A stretch of DNA of 64,000 bases, taken from a virus. Location: positions 1-64,000 of the IMG/VR virus record IMGVR_UViG_3300025840_000015. One strand, 5' to 3'. Both the position numbers and the translations under genes were made by a program. Below are positions 18,141 through 26,354 of the stretch, in pieces. Within the stretch, counting starts at the first letter, position 1. Every line of letters begins with the position of its first letter. The notes below the pieces were generated by a model, which was given only the letters and a program-made list of their open reading frames with translations, was not told the DNA's origin and did not search any database.

Positions 18141-19838
18141 CTACCTATAATCCCACATATATGACCTATCACCATATTCATCAACGTTCCATACGTCAAT
18201 TGCCTCATTTTTATTGTCTTTAGATGCTAACATCCAATAATCTCCAGTATTTTTATCTACAAAATTCTCCTCTTCACTTACACCATCTAAAATAAAACCA
18301 AATGGTGCCATATCTTGTTCTATTTGATTTTTTTGTTCTTCATAAATTCTTTTTCTAACGTCATTATCTGTCATTTCTCTAAAATAGTCTTGCGCAACTA
18401 ACCAAGAGAATATTACTAAGCACATTGCCAAGTCATCATTACATCCTTCTTCAGCTTCGAATGAATTATGCTTTTGGGAAAAAGTTGTTAATTCTGAAAT
18501 AATATCGTAATCTACAGTCAACAGTTTATCATCTTCTAATAATGTTTTTAAATTAGAACAACCCAATTTCTTAACAGCTGCAGTCATTCTAACGCCAAGT
18601 TGAGATTTCTTTCCACTAAATCCCGATCCAACAACTTGACCTGCACGCCCTCTCATGGCACACATTAATATGTTGTCATATTCCAAATCAAAGTGTAGAA
18701 TACTTGCTACTTGATCACCAATATCATTTACCTCAATCAAAATCCAAGCATCATTATATGCCTTTCCAATTTCTTGAATTATGCTTGGAAAAAGCATGGG
18801 CTTTATTTCATTGTTTCTATATTTTCCAACAACACGATAAGGAAATCTAGTTATGTCAAAAACAATGAATGCCGAATAATCGTTACCCATACCACGAGCA
18901 ACGTCAACTGTAATTAAATAATTATTATTTTTTTCTGGATTATGATATATGTCAAGACCTGCATTTTTTCTTAATGGGTCTTCATATACTAAATTTTTTA
19001 ATTTTGCTGGATTAATTAATGTATTGACAGACCCCAGAAATTCGCACTCAAACTCAACTTTGAACTGTTGCTCAGATGTATTCGCAATTGTCTGTTCTTT
19101 CCAAGCCTGGTCCCTTCCAGGGACCTCTGACCAATGAACTTCTGTGGGCACGTATTCATTCTTATCTCTTTCGGCATCATGCCACATTCGATAAAAATGA
19201 TTCATACCTCTAGGGGTAGAAACAATAATTACCTTTGTGCTTTGGCCAGAAGAAATAGTAGGATAAACAGAGGCAAAAAAGTCATCAGCAATGTGATTCG
19301 GGATGAAAGCGAATTCGTCAAGAAAGATGACATTATAGGATCCGCCTCGGACAGCAGATGAAGAAGTAGAGTTAGATGAAATTTTGGAGCCATTTTCTAA
19401 TTCTAAACTACCTTTGTTCCATGATATAATACCTTGCTGCATCCATTTTGGCAAGTTTTCATAAGCAAGTTGTAACCTTCCAAGAAGATCTCTTGCAGTT
19501 GATGCTTTGTTTGCTAGAATTGCTATGTTAACATTATCGTTAAAAACAGCGTAATGTAGAAGATATGATACACAAGTAGTAGACTTACCAGTCTGACGTG
19601 GCATTTTACAGATATTAAACCTATTATCATGGAAATTCTGAATAAGTTTTTCCTGAAATGGATACATCTCAAATGGCACAAGACCATGATCAAGAGAAAC
19701 AATCTTAATATAGTTTCTTGCAAAATATACTGGGTCTTCTTTACATTTAAGGAACTCAATAATTTGTTCCTCTGTAAACTCTATTTGGGTATTTGCCTTT
19801 TTTAAATTCGGATTACCAAGATAAATATCGTCACTCAT
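18141..19838 (-). CDS. gp17: Large terminase subunit gp17
   Basis: 565 residues, packaging ATPase and headful nuclease. Walker A PRQTGKST (about 80-87), Walker B VIFLDE (about 170-175), coupling region IIVSTPRG, and the RNase H-type nuclease acids in TVDVARGMGNDY, LIEVNDIG and EGCNDDLAM. Start chosen at MSDDIYLG: it has AGGT about 6 bp upstream and avoids a 50-bp overlap with the preceding gene; an in-frame ATG 54 bp earlier is less likely. Confidence 0.97.
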   Translation of the reverse strand: MSDDIYLGNPNLKKANTQIEFTEEQIIEFLKCKEDPVYFARNYIKIVSLDHGLVPFEMYPFQEKLIQNFHDNRFNICKMPRQTGKSTTCVSYLLHYAVFNDNVNIAILANKASTARDLLGRLQLAYENLPKWMQQGIISWNKGSLELENGSKISSNSTSSSAVRGGSYNVIFLDEFAFIPNHIADDFFASVYPTISSGQSTKVIIVSTPRGMNHFYRMWHDAERDKNEYVPTEVHWSEVPGRDQAWKEQTIANTSEQQFKVEFECEFLGSVNTLINPAKLKNLVYEDPLRKNAGLDIYHNPEKNNNYLITVDVARGMGNDYSAFIVFDITRFPYRVVGKYRNNEIKPMLFPSIIQEIGKAYNDAWILIEVNDIGDQVASILHFDLEYDNILMCAMRGRAGQVVGSGFSGKKSQLGVRMTAAVKKLGCSNLKTLLEDDKLLTVDYDIISELTTFSQKHNSFEAEEGCNDDLAMCLVIFSWLVAQDYFREMTDNDVRKRIYEEQKNQIEQDMAPFGFILDGVSEEENFVDKNTGDYWMLASKDNKNEAIDVWNVDEYGDRSYMWDYR

Positions 19839-19842
19839 AAGA

Positions 19843-21204
19843 TTACCTAGTTTCTCTCCATTGAATTGAAACAAATGCTTCAGTATCTGCATTTGTAGTT
19901 AAGTTCTGTATCACTACAATGAACATATTGCTATCATTACTATCTATATTTTGGGCAATAAAGTTGGATTTTGCACTGGAAGGACTTAATGATATTGTTC
20001 CAGATGCTTGTTTTCCCGAAGGATTATTTGCTGCAACATAACCAGTTATTTTTGGGTATGCACCAATTAAGTTAAATGAAGTTTGAGCACTAAAGTTATA
20101 TTCAATAGAAGAATCTTCTCCAATACTTTCCCATGTTCCACCGGTTACATTTGAAGTATTTGGAACTCTATAAAGAGTCCATTTGCATGGTGATGATGTT
20201 GAAAGAATTTGAAGATCTGTAAGTCTTATTACAGATCTATTTGGATATCCATTAAAAGTATTTTTTAATCTAATAGCAGCAATGCATTTGATATGATTTG
20301 GAGAACTATTTGATCCAGTAATTGTAATTGGAGCAGTTACTCCAGCAGCATATTCAAGTCCACTTTCTTCATATCCACCTTCACTTAATACTGTAGAACA
20401 TATTTGTTGCATAGAAGTAATACCGATAGTAGAATCGGTATTTCTAACTTCACATCTAATAGGTAAAGATGGATGACTCCAATATACGTTTTCCTCTACA
20501 TTAGAATGATTAAATTCATGGCAGTAAATTAAATTTCCTCCAATAACAAACCCACACCTAATTCTACCTACTCCTAACCATTGAAAATCTGTTGCAAATA
20601 ACTGAGTTTTTGTAAAATTAAGACTTATTCCAGATTGAGTTGATCCATCAAGTTTGTCTAAATTCCAATCTGATTGATTTATAATAGTATCTGTAGCGAT
20701 TCCGGAAATATAATCTCTTTTTACAATAGAAATAGATCCATTACCATCTTGCTGAACAAATACTCCATTTCTATCATCAAAATATCCAGTTCTTTTTACT
20801 GTATTTTCTCTAACATCTTGGAAATTAAAACTTGAAAGTGCAAATTGAGATTTTCCTGGCATGTAATGGTGATACATTCTAGTTTGATGTATCACATAAT
20901 CAGAATTTCCATCTCCAACTATAAGTGATGCAGAAGCTTTATTTGTAAGATGTTCTACAGTAGATGCAGCTCCAACTTTTTTGGATAAAATATTTTCATT
21001 TAATCCATATTGATGGGAATAATCTGCAAGAGTAAATGGTTCTGATGTTCTTGATCTACCAAAAGCATCATATCCACCACTTCCTGCTCCTGTAGTTACC
21101 CCACAGTTGCCAATATTGCCGTATCTATCGGCACACATAAAAACTTCAAATAAAGTCCTTTCTTGATTCAAATAATCTTGTTGATTTTTATTCCACTGAG
21201 CCAT
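19843..21204 (-). CDS. Probable virion structural protein of the gp16-gp17 interval
   Basis: 453 residues, strand-rich, no low complexity. The motif DAFGRSRTSEPFTLADYSHQYG near residue 48 is of a kind common in phage structural proteins ('D-A-F-G-R-x-R-V-S-x-P'), which often precede a beta-sandwich fibre or capsid-associated domain. Cyanomyoviruses regularly carry a gene like this just upstream of gp17. Role unknown; a head or tail fibre/decoration role is inferred from the fold type. Confidence 0.75.
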   Translation of the reverse strand: MAQWNKNQQDYLNQERTLFEVFMCADRYGNIGNCGVTTGAGSGGYDAFGRSRTSEPFTLADYSHQYGLNENILSKKVGAASTVEHLTNKASASLIVGDGNSDYVIHQTRMYHHYMPGKSQFALSSFNFQDVRENTVKRTGYFDDRNGVFVQQDGNGSISIVKRDYISGIATDTIINQSDWNLDKLDGSTQSGISLNFTKTQLFATDFQWLGVGRIRCGFVIGGNLIYCHEFNHSNVEENVYWSHPSLPIRCEVRNTDSTIGITSMQQICSTVLSEGGYEESGLEYAAGVTAPITITGSNSSPNHIKCIAAIRLKNTFNGYPNRSVIRLTDLQILSTSSPCKWTLYRVPNTSNVTGGTWESIGEDSSIEYNFSAQTSFNLIGAYPKITGYVAANNPSGKQASGTISLSPSSAKSNFIAQNIDSNDSNMFIVVIQNLTTNADTEAFVSIQWRETR

Positions 21205-21206
21205 AA

Positions 21207-21524
21207 TTAGTTAGTCCAAGTTAGTCTTTCTGGTTGATATCTTTGTAGTCCTGTAATTTTTAATGTGCTATTATTATTTACGTTTGATGGATAGATGTTA
21301 TGGACAACAGCACCTGGATATTCTCTTTGAATCTCTTCTCCAAGAGATTCTCTAGTTGGAATATTTGCACTAGTTAAATCCATTCTATACAAATTACCTT
21401 GCCACATTACATCTGCAGTAAATGACTCACCAAAATTTTTTGGTTCTGGTGAAGAGTTTCCAACATTCAATGTTCCGTTAAAATCACCTTGAATAGTGAT
21501 GTTTTCTGATAGATCTTTTTTCAT
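21207..21524 (-). CDS. Conserved-type small protein of the terminase interval
   Basis: 105 residues. Strand-rich start (NITIQGDFNGTLNVG), then a motif SLGEEIQREYPGAVVHNIYP. I do not recognise a named family. Tightly packed: 1-2 bp gaps to the 320-residue gene and the 453-residue gene. Confidence 0.75.
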   Translation of the reverse strand: MKKDLSENITIQGDFNGTLNVGNSSPEPKNFGESFTADVMWQGNLYRMDLTSANIPTRESLGEEIQREYPGAVVHNIYPSNVNNNSTLKITGLQRYQPERLTWTN

Positions 21525-21525
21525 T

Positions 21526-22488
21526 TTAGCAATTCCAGGCTCTGAGGGACTTGTTAATTCTGCTATCGGGATCTCTAGCAGTTTTATTTGATGTTAATTT
21601 ACTTTTCATTCCTTTCATTCGAGCACAAAAAGATGCTCTACGGGGATTTCCAACTTTTTTACTTGGTGCTTTAAGATCAGATCCGGGATTTTGTCTTTCA
21701 TATGATTTTCTTCCTTTCTCATTTAATCCACCTTCGGGATTTTTTCCGGATTTTCTAGTCCATGCCGCAGATTTTGCTTCAGACATGAATTGCGAAAATG
21801 TAATTCCATCAAGGGATTCGGATTTATTTCCCCAGCTAGAAGCACCAACTTTACGGCACTTTACCAATGCTCCAGATGCATATGCACTAGGCCAAACTTT
21901 ATATCTGGACTTTACCTTGTGGTAACAAGCATCTTTCTTTTCAGTGACCATTTTAGCTTTACCCCTTCTATTTGGATTAGGATCTTCTTTACGTTTTTTA
22001 GCAGCTCTCTTGTTTCTTTTATCTTTACTCATTGCAGCACGATCATCTGCATCTCTACAAAAAGGTTTAGTTTTCTGTCCAGGTTGTTTTGCGCATGGTT
22101 TACCATCATATTTACCTCCTGCCTGAACCCATCCACCACCTTTAAACCAATCTCTCAATGAATATCCAGGATCTTTTGCAGATTTTCCATCGCGCTTTTC
22201 ATCCAAAACTTCACCTTCAACTTCATAACCTGCCTTTACGCAGCGGTTGTAAGTTTTTCCAAATAATTTTTGAGTTCCTTTCTTTTTATATCCTTTCCAA
22301 CATTTTTTTGCTTCATCCATGTATCCAGAAGCAGCATCCATATTATGTTCAGTATCAGTAATCTTAGCTTGAACCCATGCAGGAATATTTTTTTCCTTTT
22401 TACCAAGAGACTTTCTCAGTTTTTTTATATTTTCTACAGTTTTATTCAACTGAGAATGTGCCATTGATATTTCATGGTCTTTTTTCAT
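21526..22488 (-). CDS. Basic Cys-containing protein with DUF5872- and DUF6321-like segments
   Basis: 320 residues, strongly basic. In order: a helical N-terminus, a SLRDWFKGGGWVQAGG / CAKQPGQKTKPFCRD segment, KVKSRYKVWPSAYASGALVKCRK (DUF5872-like, split) at about 195-217, and a C-terminal GGLNEKGRKSYERQ ... RRASFCARMKGMKSKLT segment (DUF6321-like). These segments recur in many marine phage proteins and in algal virus proteins and look nucleic-acid binding, with paired Cys. Exact function unknown. A second start at 22464 (MAHSQLNK) is possible. Confidence 0.82.
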   Translation of the reverse strand: MKKDHEISMAHSQLNKTVENIKKLRKSLGKKEKNIPAWVQAKITDTEHNMDAASGYMDEAKKCWKGYKKKGTQKLFGKTYNRCVKAGYEVEGEVLDEKRDGKSAKDPGYSLRDWFKGGGWVQAGGKYDGKPCAKQPGQKTKPFCRDADDRAAMSKDKRNKRAAKKRKEDPNPNRRGKAKMVTEKKDACYHKVKSRYKVWPSAYASGALVKCRKVGASSWGNKSESLDGITFSQFMSEAKSAAWTRKSGKNPEGGLNEKGRKSYERQNPGSDLKAPSKKVGNPRRASFCARMKGMKSKLTSNKTARDPDSRINKSLRAWNC

Positions 22489-22495
22489 GAGAATT

Positions 22496-22912
22496 TTATT
22501 GATCTTTTGGCTTATTATTATTTAGAAATCCTTGTTTTAGTAATTTTGATAAATCTGAGGTCGATCCAACAAAAACTGCATTATTTGTAACGTTATTTGT
22601 TGTTTTAGTAACTTCAGAATCAATATCTCTAAGTTTTTTCTGTAGATCTATCAGTTTATCTGTAGTTTCTGAAACACTTTTTATTAACTGTCCAGCAACT
22701 TCATACGCTCTTGGACTTCCACCCTCACCTGCAACTTCCATCACTTCATTAATAGCTTCTTGTCCTTTTTCTATTAATGAATATAAATTTGCTCTAACAT
22801 AATCATAATCTTTATCTATATGATCAGATTTTTTGGATTTTACTATTTCAGTATTAGTTACAGTAGAGTCTACTTCTACTGGCAAAATATTGTCATCATT
22901 AATATTATCCAT
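22496..22912 (-). CDS. gp16: Small terminase subunit gp16-like
   Basis: 138 residues. Acidic N-terminus, central helices (DKDYDYVRANLYSLIEKGQEAI; AYEVAGQLIKSVSETTDKLIDL) that form the DNA-recognition/oligomerisation coiled coil in small terminases, and a C-terminal tail FLNNNKP that would contact gp17. Position after neck gp15 and before gp17 agrees with cyanomyovirus gene order, although three genes intervene before gp17 here. Confidence 0.85.
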   Translation of the reverse strand: MDNINDDNILPVEVDSTVTNTEIVKSKKSDHIDKDYDYVRANLYSLIEKGQEAINEVMEVAGEGGSPRAYEVAGQLIKSVSETTDKLIDLQKKLRDIDSEVTKTTNNVTNNAVFVGSTSDLSKLLKQGFLNNNKPKDQ

Positions 22913-22916
22913 GTTA

Positions 22917-23714
22917 CTACTTGTCTAATTGATTTGTTGGACTATAATCTTTACTGTCAAAATACATTTCAATTGATTCTGTATATCCATAATCATCTCC
23001 AGGGTTTGCATCAATAGGATCTGGAGTAACAGTATATCTGACTTCTCTTGTTGCAGTTTTTATATTAGTATCAGCATACATATCAACTTGAACTTTTCTA
23101 ATGAGTCCATCTGTAGAATCTGCAATAGGACCAAATAAATATGTTTTTGCAGTAAAGTTAAAAGTATATATTAATATTCTTCTGCTATTAAAATCACCTT
23201 CATAATCATCAGTGAAATTTATACTATCCAAAACAATTGGAACATCTCTCTTTTCTCCAATAGAGTCTGCTAAGTCTATAGTTATATTGAATGAAGGTTG
23301 GAAAAATGGAAGTATTTGTTCGGTAACTTGTAGGGCATCATCTTGAAATTTTGACATTAGATTTAATTGAAACCCAATGTTATATGGAACTGGTAAAAAT
23401 ACCTTTTTAATATTTTGTCCATCACTGGATCTAAATGTTTGTGTTACAGAAGATTTTCTTGATGCATCATATTGTATTGATGTAACCTCAAAAGAAAGTC
23501 TTGGGAGAGTAATTGAAACTGGTTTATTTAATTGTTCCTCTTCTCTCAATCTAGCAAGAAATTTTTGAGTTGGTCCATAACTCAATGGAACTTCAATATC
23601 AGATAGAGTCTTTGATGTTGGATCAATATGCTTAATGTGGATAGTATTGAATAATGTCCCAAATCCAATTATTGTTTTTCTTATTATTTCGTGATAAAAA
23701 TATGTTCCTAACAT
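22917..23714 (-). CDS. gp15: Tail completion/sheath stabiliser gp15
   Basis: 265 residues. MLGTYFYHEIIRKTIIGFGTLFNTIHIKH, broken here for length, mirrors the T4 gp15 start, and VTEQILPFFQPSFNITIDL matches T4's VEQILPYFQPHFN segment; GLIRKVQVDMYADTN resembles GLIRTTYTDFHANT. The hexameric ring caps the tail tube and binds the head neck. ATG overlaps the gp14 stop. Confidence 0.96.
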   Translation of the reverse strand: MLGTYFYHEIIRKTIIGFGTLFNTIHIKHIDPTSKTLSDIEVPLSYGPTQKFLARLREEEQLNKPVSITLPRLSFEVTSIQYDASRKSSVTQTFRSSDGQNIKKVFLPVPYNIGFQLNLMSKFQDDALQVTEQILPFFQPSFNITIDLADSIGEKRDVPIVLDSINFTDDYEGDFNSRRILIYTFNFTAKTYLFGPIADSTDGLIRKVQVDMYADTNIKTATREVRYTVTPDPIDANPGDDYGYTESIEMYFDSKDYSPTNQLDK

Positions 23715-25117
23715 TAGTAGTTCCCAAATGGATTTTCTTCTGTGAAATCTAAAATTTCAAAAGCTTCATTTTCAATATTAGTATTATCAGAATATTTATC
23801 ATTAGTATCTCTAGAATCATACTGTTTCACTACATAAGATGCTAGAGATGTTGATCCAACAACAGATTCTCCAGAATAGAACAATACATTATTTGTATCA
23901 CTAGATATTGGGGCAACATTTAACTTAAAGTTTAATGAATCCCATGACTTCACTCTTGCTTTTACGCCAGATTGTGAACCAGTAACTATTTCATTGAAAA
24001 TATAAGTTCCATATCCAATAGTTTCTGCTGGTAAGGATATACTAACATTTGGACCTGGAGACTTTTGAGTATATCCCAATCCCGTATTTGCAACATTTAT
24101 GGAGAATATCTGTCCATTTGTTACAGAAGCAATACCTACAGCAGTTGCAAAACCAATAGGATTATCGGATGGTGGATCTTCTACTGTTACAACAGCGGTT
24201 TCTGTAGTGTATCCACTTCCAAAATCAAACATTTTATAACCAACAACAGCAGTTCCCACACCAAGACTGCATGTTGCTATAGCTCCTCTACCCGTATCAC
24301 TAATTATTTCTATTTTTGGTGGGGTAATATAATTTACTCCAGCAAACGTTAATATAATTTCTTCAATTGAGTGGGTATTGTTTTTATTTGTTGTTACTGC
24401 TATCGCTTTTGCAGTAATTCCAATATTTGGTGGTGATTCTATTCTTATTTCTGGTGGAGTTAGATATCCATAACCATCGTTGTCAAGGTAAATTTTATCA
24501 ATATATCCTGTCCCCATAATTGCAGAAGCTCTTGCACTGGTTCCAGCACCAATAAATTCTACAGTAGTAATGTATCCTTCATCTTCTAATTGAGTATCAA
24601 TTTCTTCAATACTAGTATCAATAATTTCATTTTCATATCTGAATAGTTCACATCTCAATTCGTAAACATAATTCTTCTGTAGTTGGTAAAATGGAGATTC
24701 ATGTTCAACGTATTTAATTTCAAATATTCTTTCGCCTAGTGGGAAAAATATTAAATCACCCTCTTTTGGTCTATCTGATATTTCAATGTCTTGTAAATTT
24801 TTGATTAACGGTGTTATGTAAAGTTCAAATTTTTCTCTTGATATTACTAATGTTAAATCATCAGACTCTTGAATTCCAAATTTAGACAATAAAGTTCCTT
24901 GACCACCATATCCATCATATGTAGAAACGTATGCTTCTATAGGAAAAGCAGCATCAAATTTAGATTCTATTACTTCTCTTATTATGGTATTCTGTAAAAT
25001 ATATTTTCTTGGAATATAGTATACATCAACACCATACATTTTTATTTGTTCATTAACAAGATCTTGTATAAGACCTTGTTCACCCTTAGATCCTTGTAAG
25101 AAAAATGGATTTAACAT
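23714..25117 (-). CDS. gp14: Neck protein gp14 with an inserted Gly-Tyr repeat domain
   Basis: 467 residues against 256 in T4. Residues 1-160 carry gp14 landmarks: EQIKMYGVDVYYIPRKYI, STYDGYGGQGTLLSKFGIQ, EGDLIFFPLGERIFEIKYVE and SPFYQLQKNYVYEL. The rest contains an array of G-x-GY-x-x-P repeats (GYGYLTPPEI, AGVNYITPPKIEI, GSGYTTETAVVTV, GLGYTQKSP). It attaches the tail to the head with gp13. The inserted repeats also occur in gp8 and both giant proteins of this window, so they may be surface modules shared by this virion. Confidence 0.95.
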   Translation of the reverse strand: MLNPFFLQGSKGEQGLIQDLVNEQIKMYGVDVYYIPRKYILQNTIIREVIESKFDAAFPIEAYVSTYDGYGGQGTLLSKFGIQESDDLTLVISREKFELYITPLIKNLQDIEISDRPKEGDLIFFPLGERIFEIKYVEHESPFYQLQKNYVYELRCELFRYENEIIDTSIEEIDTQLEDEGYITTVEFIGAGTSARASAIMGTGYIDKIYLDNDGYGYLTPPEIRIESPPNIGITAKAIAVTTNKNNTHSIEEIILTFAGVNYITPPKIEIISDTGRGAIATCSLGVGTAVVGYKMFDFGSGYTTETAVVTVEDPPSDNPIGFATAVGIASVTNGQIFSINVANTGLGYTQKSPGPNVSISLPAETIGYGTYIFNEIVTGSQSGVKARVKSWDSLNFKLNVAPISSDTNNVLFYSGESVVGSTSLASYVVKQYDSRDTNDKYSDNTNIENEAFEILDFTEENPFGNY

Positions 25118-25121
25118 ATTT

Positions 25122-25964
25122 TTATCCTATCATATCAAGTGGAGGTAATTCATAAGTTGAAGACATTTTAGACATTAAATCTTCTATTTCTCTTTGCCCA
25201 TCATCATAAAGTTGTCTTCCATTAAACTCCACTCCACCAGGAAGTTTTACTCCTTGGAATTTAATTAAGTTTTGTCCCCATTGCTTTTTAATAGATGATG
25301 TAATATACTGTTTTAGGAATGAATCATTCCATATTTCTTCATAATTTAATGGATCTAATGCTCTGTAGCAATCTATAATCATATATTCTCCTGCTGTTAA
25401 TGCAGACCAATCAATATCTAAATACAATCTATTAGATCTCTTATTAAATCTTATTTGCTTTTGTGTAGTGAGTAAAAAGTCAATATCTTCGAGATATGTT
25501 TTAGTCATTGCATAAGTTAAAAGTTCTGTTGATCCCCAATAATAAACATCATTCAAAAACAATTGATATTTTATACTAAACATACCACTTGCAATACTAT
25601 TAGAACCTTCAAATTGATATATTTTGTTGACACCTATCACATAATCTGGAATTTTTAAATAATTGCTGGTTTCTGCATATGTGAATGTAGTTGCTGTTCC
25701 AACTATATTAGTAGTAACTTCTGTTGATTCTACTCCAGGTCCATCTGTTTTACTTGCTCTTCCTCTATCAATATCTTCTTGAGTTATTTTATACTTCAGG
25801 TAAGTTTGAGCAACACCGTCAAAGTGACGTTCTTGAAAATATTGAATGCAATCATCAACAATATCATCAATTTGTTCTTCGGCAACATTTATCTCAAGGA
25901 CAGGTGCGCCTAACCTTCTTTTACAATATTCAATTAATTCTTTTCTACTTGAAGGTTTTGCCAT
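25122..25964 (-). CDS. gp13: Neck protein gp13
   Basis: 280 residues, head-completion protein that docks on the portal. Typical N-terminus KELIEYCKRRLGAPVLEINV(A), QIDDIVDDCIQYFQERHFDG, and the PDYVIGVNKIYQF and NDVYYWGSTELLTYAMTK segments are as in T4-like gp13. Precedes gp14 with a 4-bp gap. Confidence 0.96.
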   Translation of the reverse strand: MAKPSSRKELIEYCKRRLGAPVLEINVAEEQIDDIVDDCIQYFQERHFDGVAQTYLKYKITQEDIDRGRASKTDGPGVESTEVTTNIVGTATTFTYAETSNYLKIPDYVIGVNKIYQFEGSNSIASGMFSIKYQLFLNDVYYWGSTELLTYAMTKTYLEDIDFLLTTQKQIRFNKRSNRLYLDIDWSALTAGEYMIIDCYRALDPLNYEEIWNDSFLKQYITSSIKKQWGQNLIKFQGVKLPGGVEFNGRQLYDDGQREIEDLMSKMSSTYELPPLDMIG

Positions 25965-25987
25965 TAATAAAAATGCTCCTACAGGTA

Positions 25988-25995
25988 TATTTATA
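25988..25995 (-). promoter_or_regulatory. T4-type late promoter TATAAATA before gp13
   Basis: Exact box on the minus strand, 24 bp before the gp13 ATG and overlapping the stop of the 58-residue gene. Confidence 0.8.
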
Positions 25996-26167
25996 TTTCA
26001 ACATTCATAAGAGAGGTAATCACTTCTTGTTGTTTAAGATACATTTTGCAGAAGTATTTTGATATATTTTTCAAATCATCCATTTCCATATTATCTACTA
26101 ATCTGGAAACCCTTTCATATTCAAAATTTTTGGACATTGAATCTAAAGAAATGCTATTTGGATCCAT
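25991..26167 (-). CDS. Small hypothetical protein (58 aa)
   Basis: Helical-looking, starts MDPNSISLDSM and ends SLMNVEI. Its start is nested in the last codons of the upstream 66-residue gene, a coupling pattern that supports translation. No family recognised; probably a small virion or chaperone gene, given the structural context. Confidence 0.7.
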   Translation of the reverse strand: MDPNSISLDSMSKNFEYERVSRLVDNMEMDDLKNISKYFCKMYLKQQEVITSLMNVEI

Positions 26168-26354
26168 TTATAATCTCCTTAAGTAATGATTTTATCTCTT
26201 CAATATCTTTTTTGATATTTTCTATTTCATTTTGTTTTTTCTTCCTATTATTTACAGTATTTAAATACTGATTATAGGAAAGATCATCAGTATTAACAAT
26301 AGATCCTGATCTTTCATCTCTGTATAAATTTGAATGTCCTTCTACTCTGATCAT
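26154..26354 (-). CDS. Small coiled-coil protein (66 aa)
   Basis: The start MIRVEGHSNLYRDERSG followed by a Lys/Glu-rich coiled coil (IENIKKDIEEIKSLLKEII) recalls a small conserved gene next to the baseplate genes of marine myoviruses. ATG overlaps the stop of the 2427-residue gene by 4 bp. Confidence 0.75.
   Translation of the reverse strand: MIRVEGHSNLYRDERSGSIVNTDDLSYNQYLNTVNNRKKKQNEIENIKKDIEEIKSLLKEIINGSK

Noticed and set aside
21526-22488. Homing-endonuclease origin for the basic Cys protein
   Set aside because: No HNH, GIY-YIG or LAGLIDADG motif; segments match DUF5872/DUF6321-type patterns.
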